Below, in pieces: positions 5,288 through 12,004 of a stretch of DNA of 12,004 bases; position 1 is the stretch's first letter; every line of letters starts with the position of its first letter. The DNA comes from an uncultured bacterium (GTDB taxonomy: Bacteria > Cyanobacteriota > Vampirovibrionia > Gastranaerophilales > Gastranaerophilaceae), in assembly GCA_948888345.1 (NCBI GenBank), contig CAQTPN010000013.1:1-12004 (forward strand). Direction: 5' to 3'. Position numbers and translations under genes: made by a program. The notes beneath the pieces are model-generated. The model made no database searches. It saw only the letters and a list, made by a program, of their open reading frames with translations, and had not been told where the DNA came from.

Positions 5288-6658
5288 ATGGAAAAGATTA
5301 ATATTATAGGCGGCGGATTGGCAGGTTCTGAGGCTGCATTATATCTTGCTCAAAGAGGATATAAAATTGATTTATATGAAATGCGCCCGAAAAAGCAGAC
5401 AGGCGCACATACTACCGGAGATTTTGCGGAATTTGTCTGTTCAAACAGCCTTGGCAGCATTGCCCCGACTTCTGCAAGCGGTTTATTAAAACAAGAAATT
5501 GAAATTCTGGGGTCAAATTTAATGGCTTTAGCCAGAACACATTCTGTTCCATCCGGTAATTCTCTGTCTGTTGATAGATTTGGTTTCAGCAGGGCAGTAT
5601 CAAAGCTTATTTTAGAGAATGAAAATATCAATGTTATAAATGAGGAAGTTGAAAAAATCCCTGAAGGGCTTACGCTTATTGCAACAGGGCCCCTAACTTC
5701 ACCTGTTTTATGTGAAGACTTGTGTAAAAAATTCGGAGAAGAGCATTTTAAATTTTTTGATGCAATAGCCCCGATTGTAAAAAAGGAAAGTATTGATTTT
5801 GATAAAGCATTTTTTGGTGCAAGATGGGATAAGGGAGATGCGGATTTTATAAATTGTCCGCTGAATCGTGAAGAATATTTAAAATTTTATGATATTTTAA
5901 TAAATGCACAAAAAATAGAATTAAAAGATTTTGAAAAAGAAACACTTGATAAAGCTTTAAAAGGCGGGGCAAAGTTTTTTGAAGGGTGTATGCCAATTGA
6001 ACAAATAGCATCAAGAGGAATTGATACCCTTCGTTTCGGCCCGATGAAACCTGTAGGGCTTTTTGACAGACGTAAATTTAAAGAGGGGGATGAAGAAAAA
6101 TTTAAAAAACAGCAGTTTTATGCTGCGGTGCAGCTTCGTCAGGATGATAAAGAGGCAAATTTATATAATTTAGTCGGGTTTCAAACTAATTTAAAATGGG
6201 GTGAGCAAAAACGCTTAATACAATCAATTCCCGGTTTGGAAAATGCGGAAATTACCCGCTATGGAGTTATGCATGCAAATACTTTTATAAACAGCCCGAA
6301 AATTTTAAATAAAAGCCTGCAGACATTAGTTTCTCCTAACCTGTTTTTCGCGGGGCAGATTACAGGGGTGGAAGGATATACAGAAAGCATAGCAACAGGT
6401 TTATTTGCTGCAATTAATATTTCAAGATATCTTGAAAATAAAACCTTAATTGAGCTTGAAAGTGTATCAATGCTTGGAGCTTTGATTGATTATATAACAT
6501 TTAAAGAACATAAAAATTTTCAGCCTGTAAATTCAAACTGGGGCATAATAAAAGAAATGGAAATGCCCAAACAGGTGCGCAAAAATAAAGAGCAAAAAAA
6601 TACTTTGTATGCAAATCGTGCAATTGAATATGTTAATAATTTAAAAAATATGATATAA
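5288..6658 (+). CDS. trmFO: Folate-dependent tRNA (uracil-54-C5) methyltransferase TrmFO
   Basis: This flavoprotein makes m5U54 in the tRNA T-loop using methylene-tetrahydrofolate and FAD/NAD(P)H, a route found in many Gram-positives, Cyanobacteria and some Proteobacteria. From the ATG at 5288 it has 456 residues and starts MEKINIIGGGLAGSEAALYL, the FAD-binding GxGxxGxxxA fold typical of the family N-terminus. Cys51 (EFVCSNSLGS) and Cys234 (EGCMPIEQ) match the two functional cysteines of B. subtilis TrmFO. The C-terminus has the family signature YITFKEHKNFQPVNSNWG. An upstream in-frame ATG at 5267 would add MRFEGIF but overlaps the ribosome binding site. The aminopeptidase gene follows after 37 bases, probably in the same transcript. 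Confidence 0.95.
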   Translation: MEKINIIGGGLAGSEAALYLAQRGYKIDLYEMRPKKQTGAHTTGDFAEFVCSNSLGSIAPTSASGLLKQEIEILGSNLMALARTHSVPSGNSLSVDRFGFSRAVSKLILENENINVINEEVEKIPEGLTLIATGPLTSPVLCEDLCKKFGEEHFKFFDAIAPIVKKESIDFDKAFFGARWDKGDADFINCPLNREEYLKFYDILINAQKIELKDFEKETLDKALKGGAKFFEGCMPIEQIASRGIDTLRFGPMKPVGLFDRRKFKEGDEEKFKKQQFYAAVQLRQDDKEANLYNLVGFQTNLKWGEQKRLIQSIPGLENAEITRYGVMHANTFINSPKILNKSLQTLVSPNLFFAGQITGVEGYTESIATGLFAAINISRYLENKTLIELESVSMLGALIDYITFKEHKNFQPVNSNWGIIKEMEMPKQVRKNKEQKNTLYANRAIEYVNNLKNMI

Positions 6659-6695
6659 CATATAAGTTAATTTATTTTATACGGAGTATTAAAAT

Positions 6696-8153
6696 ATGGA
6701 AATTTATGCAAAAAATCCGCATGAAACACAGGCAGATGTCATTATCACAGGCTTTTTTGAAGATGATAAAGCATTGAATGATATCCAAAACGGTCTGGAT
6801 GAAAAATTCGACGGTGCTGTTTCAAAAAAAATCCTTGAAAAGGAAGGTTTTAAGGGAAAATATTTAGAAACATTTGTTCTTCCTCTTGATGGTTTAAAAA
6901 TTCTGGCTGCAGGCCTTGGTAAAAAAGAAGAATTTAATACGGATAAGGTAAGAGAAATAGCCGCAAAAACTGTTAAACAGGCTGAAAAATTAAGCAAAAA
7001 TAAAATTGTAGGCTTTAATATTCAAAATAACGGTGCTATGTGCTGTTGTAAAATCTCTCACAATGTGGCTTTAGGTGCCATTATGGGTGAATACGATTTT
7101 GATAAGTATAAAACAAAGAAAAATGAAGAAAAAATCAGTAAGGTTGAAATTTTAACGGAAAAGATTGATAAATTTACCCCTGCAATCAATCAGGCAAAAA
7201 TTATCGGCGAAGCTATGAATTTTACCAAAGATTTAATTTTTGAACCTGCAGAATATGCAACGCCTGCTAAAATTTCAGAAATTGCTGAAAATCTTGCAAA
7301 AGAAAACGGGCTTGAAATTAAGGTTTTTGGTAAAGATGAACTTAAAAAAATGAATTTTAATGCATTTTTAGCAGTTGGCCAGGGCAGTGTTCAAGAGCCT
7401 AAGTTTATTCATTTAAAATACACTCCTGAAAATCCGAAGAAAAAAATTGCAATCATAGGAAAGGGTATAACATTTGATTCAGGAGGCCTGGATATTAAAC
7501 CCCCGGCTTCCATGCTTACTATGAGAACTGATATGTCTGGCTGCGCTTGTGTTTTAGGTGTTATGAAAGCTATAGCGCAATTGAAACCGGATGTTGAAGT
7601 GCATATGTTATCTGCACTTTGTGAAAATATGCCTTCAGGCTCAAGCTATAAAGTCGGAGATGTTTTAATTGCAAAGAACGGCAAAACAATTGAAGTTGAT
7701 AACACTGATGCGGAAGGCAGATTGACCCTTGCAGATGCCCTGACCTATGCTGATGAATTGAATGTTGATGAAGTGATTGACGTTGCAACCTTAACAGGTG
7801 CCGTGATTGTTGCTCTCGGAAATACTATAACGGGTGTTATGGGGAATAATGAAGAGCTGGTAAGAGCACTTGTTGAAGAAGGTAAAGAGGTTGGAGAAAC
7901 CCTCTGGGAAATGCCTATTTTAGATGATATGCAGGATAATTTAAAATCAGATATTGCAGATATGAGAAACACAGGTTCAAGATATGCAGGTGCAAGTGTT
8001 GCTGCAAGATTTTTATCCAACTTTACAAATTCTAAAAAATGGGCTCATCTTGATATTGCAGGCACTGCCTTTATAGATAAACCTTACAAAGAACTTAATA
8101 AAGGTGCAACAGCCGCAATGGTCCGCACGCTTATTAACCATATTACAAAATAA
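6696..8153 (+). CDS. pepA: Leucyl (cytosol) aminopeptidase, family M17
   Basis: This di-zinc or di-manganese exopeptidase removes N-terminal residues from peptides in the cytoplasm, normally as a hexamer. It has 485 residues. The N-terminal macro-like domain spans about 1-150. The C-terminal catalytic domain carries the metal ligands Lys256, Asp261, Asp279, Asp338 and Glu340, with catalytic Lys268 and Arg342 and the signature NTDAEGRL at 336-343. These match the E. coli PepA ligands with a constant offset, so the enzyme looks intact. A run of three cysteines (MCCCK, 115-119) is unusual. GGAG at 6683-6686 is nine bases before the ATG. The gene ends before a strong terminator. Some PepA proteins also bind DNA, but nothing here shows that. 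Confidence 0.95.
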   Translation: MEIYAKNPHETQADVIITGFFEDDKALNDIQNGLDEKFDGAVSKKILEKEGFKGKYLETFVLPLDGLKILAAGLGKKEEFNTDKVREIAAKTVKQAEKLSKNKIVGFNIQNNGAMCCCKISHNVALGAIMGEYDFDKYKTKKNEEKISKVEILTEKIDKFTPAINQAKIIGEAMNFTKDLIFEPAEYATPAKISEIAENLAKENGLEIKVFGKDELKKMNFNAFLAVGQGSVQEPKFIHLKYTPENPKKKIAIIGKGITFDSGGLDIKPPASMLTMRTDMSGCACVLGVMKAIAQLKPDVEVHMLSALCENMPSGSSYKVGDVLIAKNGKTIEVDNTDAEGRLTLADALTYADELNVDEVIDVATLTGAVIVALGNTITGVMGNNEELVRALVEEGKEVGETLWEMPILDDMQDNLKSDIADMRNTGSRYAGASVAARFLSNFTNSKKWAHLDIAGTAFIDKPYKELNKGATAAMVRTLINHITK

Positions 8154-8171
8154 AATATTTAATAATATTTT

Positions 8172-8207
8172 AAAATCCGGCATGGCTTTTGCTTTTTGCC
8201 GGATTTT
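8172..8207. terminator. Bidirectional Rho-independent terminator between pepA and mscS
   Basis: AAAATCCGGCA at 8172-8182 pairs perfectly with TGCCGGATTTT at 8197-8207 across a 14-base loop, followed on the + strand by further T residues. On the other strand the same hairpin is followed by TTTTAAAATATT. It sits directly beside the mscS stop codon and can end transcripts from both sides. Confidence 0.85.
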
Positions 8208-9056
8208 TTATTCCGGTTTATTTACAACAATCTGCGGGAAGGGTATTTCAATCCCTAAATTATCAAATTTTTCTTTTATCCTTAAATTAAACTCTCTTTT
8301 AATTACCCATTGAAATTGCGGATATGTTTTAATTCTGCATTTAATAAGAATGGAACTGTCATCAAAGCTGTCCAGCCCTAATACTTCAATATCATCAAGC
8401 ACCATATGTTGAAAATTGGCATCATTCTTAAGCTCATCTCCGGTTTGTTTTAAAATATTCATGACATTTGAAATATTTTCTTTATAGGCAACGGAAATAT
8501 CTAAAACAGAATAAGAAAAGCCCCTTGTCTGGTTAGTGACGATATCTATAAGCCCGTTTCTTACATAATGCACGCACCCTTCGTATGACCTTAACATTAT
8601 CATGGTAAGAGTTACCCGCTCAACGGTTCCTGCAACTCCCTGTACTTTAACAACATCACCTACTCTGATTTGTCCCGTAAGAAGAATATTTAATCCTGCA
8701 ATGACATCTTGAACAAAACGCTGCGCACCAAAACCTACTGCAACACCAAAAACTCCGGCTGTTGCTAAAATCGGCTTCATGTCTATCCCTATATCCTCAA
8801 GGATATTTGTCCCGAAAAATAAAAATATAACCGTATCCATTATAGATAAGAGAATCAGCCGCAAAGTGTTATATTGCTTTTGTGTTTCTAAATCTTCAAG
8901 CTTTAGAATTATTCTTTTCATTATTTTGTTTATTATGATATTTGCGAATTTTAAAGCCGCAAAGAATAAAAATAATTCAACAATAATTTTTAATAAAAGA
9001 CCCATATCAATTTTATTTAAAAATGCTAAAATAGCACCGTTTACCACTTTTTCCAT
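8208..9056 (-). CDS. mscS: Small-conductance mechanosensitive channel, MscS family
   Basis: This inner-membrane channel opens under membrane tension to release solutes during hypo-osmotic shock. At 282 residues it is close to E. coli MscS (286). It has three membrane segments at about 19-42, 64-84 and 93-125. The third contains the glycine/alanine-rich pore helix AGVFGVAVGFGAQ (100-112), followed by the conserved FVQDVIAGLNILL and the beta domain (IRVGDVVKVQGVAGTVERV). The C-terminal alpha/beta domain is present. AAGGAA on the minus strand at 9063-9068 is six bases from the start, and an extended -10 promoter lies at 9086-9094. There is no signal peptide or long N-terminal extension, so this is the compact form. 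Confidence 0.94.
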   Translation of the reverse strand: MEKVVNGAILAFLNKIDMGLLLKIIVELFLFFAALKFANIIINKIMKRIILKLEDLETQKQYNTLRLILLSIMDTVIFLFFGTNILEDIGIDMKPILATAGVFGVAVGFGAQRFVQDVIAGLNILLTGQIRVGDVVKVQGVAGTVERVTLTMIMLRSYEGCVHYVRNGLIDIVTNQTRGFSYSVLDISVAYKENISNVMNILKQTGDELKNDANFQHMVLDDIEVLGLDSFDDSSILIKCRIKTYPQFQWVIKREFNLRIKEKFDNLGIEIPFPQIVVNKPE

Positions 9057-9085
9057 TATATTTTCCTTATTTAATTTTTTAAAAG

Positions 9086-9094
9086 ATTATACCA
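9086..9094 (-). promoter_or_regulatory. Extended -10 promoter for mscS
   Basis: Read on the minus strand, TGGTATAAT is a perfect extended -10 (TG-N-TATAAT). There is no good -35, as is common for extended -10 promoters. Transcription would start near 9079 and give a 22-base leader holding the AAGGAA ribosome binding site. Confidence 0.65.
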
Positions 9095-9115
9095 TACAAA
9101 AATTAATCCTTTAGA

Positions 9116-9144
9116 TTGACTTAAATTTAAACCCGAAGGCTAAT
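9116..9144 (+). promoter_or_regulatory. Possible promoter for the TPR gene
   Basis: TTGACT at 9116-9121 is followed 17 bases later by GCTAAT at 9139-9144. The -35 is good and the -10 is weak. It is the best candidate in the spacer on this strand and is arranged back to back with the mscS promoter. Confidence 0.4.
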
Positions 9145-9180
9145 CTATTTTTCTTTAAAAATGTATAAACTTTTTATTGA

Positions 9181-9187
9181 AGAGGAG
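9181..9187 (+). promoter_or_regulatory. Ribosome binding site deciding the TPR gene start
   Basis: AGAGGAG ends three bases before the ATG at 9191, a short but usable spacing. The upstream ATG at 9161 has no such site, so 9191 is preferred. Confidence 0.55.
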
Positions 9188-9190
9188 TTT

Positions 9191-9937
9191 ATGATTAAAG
9201 AAGCAAAGAAAACAGAAACACCTTCAAAAGAAGTGTTTCATAAAAAAATGCACATGACGGCAGAAAAATTTTTAAGGCAGAAACAGTATAAAAGTGCAAT
9301 TGTGCCTTATTTGAATTCTATGCTCGCAAATAAGAAAAATATTAATACATATATCGGTATTTCAAAGGCTTATAAAGGCTTGAAAGATTATGATAAAGCT
9401 ATTAAATATCTTAAAAATGCTGAAAAATTGGAAGATAAAAATTTTGAAATATACTATGAGCTTGGTATAAATTATCTGCTTTGCGCAAAACCTTATCTTG
9501 CGGTTGAATATTTTAAAAAAGCTATAAAATTAAATCCAAAAAATCTTCATGCGCAAATTCAGCTTGCAATTTCTCATGAGCTTCTTGATGAGCCTGAAAT
9601 GTCGTTGATGATATATGATAAAATTTTGGAAGAGAAGCCTGAATTTATCCTCTGTTACAACCATAAAGCGGGGCTTTATATGCAGCTTGGCGAATTTGAA
9701 GAGGCTGCAAGGGTTTTTAAACAAATTTTAAAAATTAATCCTGATTATTTCAGGGCAAATCTCGGGCTTGGAATTTGTTTTGATAAACTAAAAAGGCAGC
9801 ATTTTGCCGTAAGGTATTATAAAAAATATATTGCAAAAAAACCAAATTCTGATACAACGCGTGCACTTGTCGGCAGAATTGTAGAAATATATTCTAAAAA
9901 ACCTGATTCAAACAGAAGATTGCAAGTTGTAAGTTAG
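9191..9937 (+). CDS. Tetratricopeptide-repeat protein
   Basis: This is a 248-residue soluble protein made of about five or six TPR units between residues 15 and 230. Typical repeat elements are visible (KDYDKAIKYLKNAEKLE, PYLAVEYFKKAIKLNPKN, GEFEEAARVFKQILKINPDY). There is no signal peptide, membrane segment or catalytic domain, so it is probably a cytoplasmic scaffold or adaptor with unknown partners. A start at 9161 would add MYKLFIEEEF but would contain the ribosome binding site. Its stop overlaps the stop of the convergent downstream gene (9934-9937). Family is sure, role is not known. Confidence 0.85.
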   Translation: MIKEAKKTETPSKEVFHKKMHMTAEKFLRQKQYKSAIVPYLNSMLANKKNINTYIGISKAYKGLKDYDKAIKYLKNAEKLEDKNFEIYYELGINYLLCAKPYLAVEYFKKAIKLNPKNLHAQIQLAISHELLDEPEMSLMIYDKILEEKPEFILCYNHKAGLYMQLGEFEEAARVFKQILKINPDYFRANLGLGICFDKLKRQHFAVRYYKKYIAKKPNSDTTRALVGRIVEIYSKKPDSNRRLQVVS

Positions 9938-10938
9938 GCTGTATAAACATTCTGTTTGGATGCATTGTTCTGATTATTTTTATAAGAACCGAGGAAGCTC
10001 TGGAAAAGCATTTTCTGGCTGTTATTCAAAGTATAGTAAAGAGGTTCTCTGTAGGGAACGCCTGAATTCGGGTTTTCGTAGGTGTCTCTTAAATTTCCGT
10101 TGTGGAAATATTTGTCTTTTGTCATTTTTTCATTTAATTTCGGCAAGCCGAAACCAAGGAAAGCAACAACAACAGCAAGGGCTGCTGTTTCGAATTTAGC
10201 CCCTATGCCTTTTCCGAATTTTGATATCGGGTTCGTGCTTGTATCCTTTAAAATATTTGAAAGCTCGTCAAATGCTGAATTTGAAGCATCCTTAGCCTGA
10301 ATTGCGGCAATGATTTCTTTACCGGGTTTTGTAAAGTCAAAGTCTTTACCGAGGAGCTTTTTAGATGCTTGAGTTAAAACGCCGTCAGTGCCTTTTCCTG
10401 TTTTTGCTCTGTCAAAGGTCAACACTTTACCAACATTCCCTTTGTTGTTGTCAACAAAATTCAAAAATCTTGTAAGTGTTTCTTTGCCGTCAATATTTGC
10501 ATAATTTGCAGTGATATCTTCGGCTGAAAATGCCGTTGTGCCTTTTTGCTGGAAGTATCCTAAGGCCTTTTTAAATCCGTTTGCATTTTCGGGAATATTG
10601 GTAAATGTTAACGGTAAGCCTGATTTTTTGGCCATTAAAACTGAAAGCCCCGCTTTAATTGCCTTCATTGCAAATGTTATGGTTAAAATTGTTGTAACAT
10701 CGCGTCTTACAATTTCGCTTCGCTCATCCGCATCGCGTGCCTGTAAAAACCTTGGTATAAGTGTGCAGCTTGAAATAAGGGCAAGAAAAGCACCGCGCCC
10801 TGAATTCATTCCGCGCCCTTCGGTAAATTTATTCACTTTCTGAGCAAAGCTGCCGTCTTTTTGAACGTTTCTGCCAAGCTTTATGAGTGCGTTGTTAAAA
10901 TTCTGTGAGATTTTTGGAGCAGTATTATTTATTTTCAT
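9934..10938 (-). CDS. Unknown membrane-associated protein, second of a tandem pair
   Basis: I do not recognise a named family. The 334-residue protein has a hydrophilic N-terminus (1-45), one or two hydrophobic segments at about 48-64 and 81-103, a long soluble middle region rich in Lys, Asp and Asn (105-245), and a C-terminal membrane helix at about 251-266 followed by a polar, Asn-rich tail ending QNVYTA. It begins inside the end of the upstream gene (14-base overlap), with AAGGAG nine bases before its ATG, so the two are cotranscribed and probably coupled. Its plan resembles that of the upstream protein: an R-F/L-x-A motif with DADER near the first hydrophobic segment, and IGAKF followed by a helix and PKL near the end, which suggests paralogy. 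It may be specific to the Vampirovibrionia-like lineage (inference). Confidence 0.8.
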   Translation of the reverse strand: MKINNTAPKISQNFNNALIKLGRNVQKDGSFAQKVNKFTEGRGMNSGRGAFLALISSCTLIPRFLQARDADERSEIVRRDVTTILTITFAMKAIKAGLSVLMAKKSGLPLTFTNIPENANGFKKALGYFQQKGTTAFSAEDITANYANIDGKETLTRFLNFVDNNKGNVGKVLTFDRAKTGKGTDGVLTQASKKLLGKDFDFTKPGKEIIAAIQAKDASNSAFDELSNILKDTSTNPISKFGKGIGAKFETAALAVVVAFLGFGLPKLNEKMTKDKYFHNGNLRDTYENPNSGVPYREPLYYTLNNSQKMLFQSFLGSYKNNQNNASKQNVYTA

Positions 10939-12004
10939 CGTTTGCTGCTCCTTTTCTTTGTTTGTTTACCTGTGCATAGATTGCATCTGTTTCAGGATTT
11001 GTTTTATTTCTTGTATATAATTTTGGAATAATTGACATAAATAAACCTGTTGCAACAACCATCATGACGTTGGTTATAAATCTTGTTCCTATGCGGTTAT
11101 CCCTGAAATTATCAATAAATTTTTCAACAATAACTTTGCTGTTTGCCGGCATATTCTTTTTTTGAACGGAAATGTATTGTTTTGCAAAGTCATTTGAATA
11201 ATTTTTCATATCATCAACAATATCCCCGATTTTTAAAGGCTTTGCATCAGGAATAACTTTTGCTGTGAGAAAATCTCCCCAGCCTGTTGTATGAGCTTTT
11301 TTATCCGCAACAAATTTATCGTTTAAACGTGATAATAATTCATCTTTGGCATCAACAGGCTTACCGTCCTTCATTATTCTTTTATTGAACATACTCATAA
11401 AGAAATTTCTTTTGGGGGTGGAAGGGTCTTCTGCCTTTAGCATTAAATTAACGTATTCATCAATATCAATACTTGAAGAATCCTCAAATTGAGAGAATAT
11501 ACTCTGAAAAACATCTTTATAGAATGTCTTTTTGATTTCCATACCGGCATTTTTAAGTTCGTCGCCTGAAAGATTTTTAAAATCAATATCTTTAAATTTA
11601 TTATCGCCTAAATTATTTACGGTGCCCTTCATAATATCGCTGAATATTGCAATATTATCAACGGGAACTTTATTTGCATCGCCGGAAAAACGGCTTGCGC
11701 CGGCCAAAACCAGTGCCGGAATAATAAACATACTCGGGCCGGTTGTAAATTCTCTGATTGCAACTTCAACTGCTGCCTTATAATTATTTTTCCCCGTTAT
11801 ATCTTTGTTTCTGTCAAGTGCGGCAAAGGTTCTCGGGAAGTTTGTTCCAAGCATATCCTGAACCGTAAAAGATGCCGCCATGCCTCCGCGTGCAATTGCT
11901 GCCCAAAAATCAATCATGCAGCTTGTAGGGTCAATACCTGTAAAAGAAACACTGTTTTGTTTACTTTTTGAATTTTGAAGTGCAGAATTTTTAGAGGATG
12001 CCGC
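10925..12004 (-). CDS. Unknown membrane-associated protein, partial (5' end beyond the window)
   Basis: The frame is open through the right edge, so the 359 residues seen are the C-terminal part. The ATG at 11917 is internal, because 29 in-frame codons precede it, including NSVSFTGIDP. That SFTG-type motif resembles those I associate with N-termini of many unknown proteins in Gastranaerophilales-like genomes, so the start is probably not far outside. Counting from Met at 11917, a hydrophobic segment lies at 62-75 (MFIIPALVLAGA), then a long charged soluble region, a membrane helix at about 280-298 (RFITNVMMVVATGLFMSIIP) and a basic tail ending ANDENK. It overlaps the downstream gene by 14 bases. 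No catalytic motif was seen. Function is unknown. Confidence 0.8.
   Translation of the reverse strand, partial: AASSKNSALQNSKSKQNSVSFTGIDPTSCMIDFWAAIARGGMAASFTVQDMLGTNFPRTFAALDRNKDITGKNNYKAAVEVAIREFTTGPSMFIIPALVLAGASRFSGDANKVPVDNIAIFSDIMKGTVNNLGDNKFKDIDFKNLSGDELKNAGMEIKKTFYKDVFQSIFSQFEDSSSIDIDEYVNLMLKAEDPSTPKRNFFMSMFNKRIMKDGKPVDAKDELLSRLNDKFVADKKAHTTGWGDFLTAKVIPDAKPLKIGDIVDDMKNYSNDFAKQYISVQKKNMPANSKVIVEKFIDNFRDNRIGTRFITNVMMVVATGLFMSIIPKLYTRNKTNPETDAIYAQVNKQRKGAANDENK
10948..10953 (-). promoter_or_regulatory. Ribosome binding site of the downstream tandem gene
   Basis: AAGGAG on the minus strand lies nine bases before the ATG at 10938, within the last codons of the upstream gene. It fixes the start and supports translational coupling of the pair. 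Confidence 0.7.

Noticed and set aside
6704..6997. 97-residue minus-strand frame inside pepA
   Set aside because: It lies fully within the conserved aminopeptidase gene and has biased Ser/Phe composition typical of an antisense shadow.
8104..8313. 69-residue plus-strand frame across the pepA end and terminator
   Set aside because: It reads through a strong terminator hairpin and overlaps both flanking genes out of frame.
10511..10843. 110-residue plus-strand frame antisense to the tandem unknown gene
   Set aside because: It has no ribosome binding site or promoter, and the minus-strand frame has coupling and a good start signal.
11915..11917. ATG at 11917 as the start of the right-hand unknown gene
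   Set aside because: The frame is open for 29 more codons to the window edge with plausible protein sequence, and no ribosome binding site precedes this ATG, so it is internal.
1..12004. CRISPR, tRNA, phage, toxin-antitoxin or defence system
   Set aside because: No regularly spaced repeats, cloverleaf, integrase, transposase, nuclease-toxin or defence motif was seen. The unknown tandem genes show no feature of these classes.

Overview
This 12-kb window is AT-rich bacterial chromosome, densely packed with housekeeping and stress genes. No mobile element, CRISPR array, tRNA or rRNA was recognised. The gene content (class I desulfoferrodoxin plus ferritin, a SulP carrier most like cyanobacterial BicA, and a pair of unknown membrane proteins, one with an N-terminal SFTG-type motif) suggests an anaerobic or microaerophilic, low-GC, non-photosynthetic relative of Cyanobacteria (Vampirovibrionia/Gastranaerophilales-like). 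That assignment rests on family resemblance recalled without a database and is moderate at best.

Layout. (1) 1-1661 (+): a SulP anion carrier with a C-terminal STAS domain; its true start may lie left of the window. (2) 1746-2723 (+): desulfoferrodoxin and ferritin, two bases apart, with a palindrome upstream and a Rho-independent terminator downstream. Together they reduce superoxide and store iron. (3) 2769-3145 (+): two small overlapping membrane-protein genes. The second has only 46 residues and a strong ribosome binding site; the first appears to be transcribed from its own start codon. (4) 3147-3788 (-) endonuclease III and 3862-4188 (+) thioredoxin are divergent, with a consensus promoter for thioredoxin between them. 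(5) 4189-5256 (-) RlmN and 5288-6658 (+) TrmFO are divergent RNA-methylation enzymes. TrmFO is followed by an M17 leucyl aminopeptidase (6696-8153) ending in a strong terminator shared with the facing MscS gene. (6) 8208-9056 (-) MscS-type channel and 9191-9937 (+) TPR protein are divergent from a 134-bp spacer with a promoter on each strand. (7) 9934-12004 (-): two overlapping genes for large unknown membrane-associated proteins. The upstream one is cut by the right edge. They share a similar end-to-end plan and look like diverged tandem paralogues.

Several opposing gene pairs meet with 1, 0 or -4 bases between stop codons and no terminator, so their transcripts should overlap. The strongest candidates for something undescribed are the tandem unknown pair at the right end and the small two-gene membrane module at 2769-3145. 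Most of the rest is ordinary conserved metabolism and repair. No stretch over 300 bases lacks a gene.
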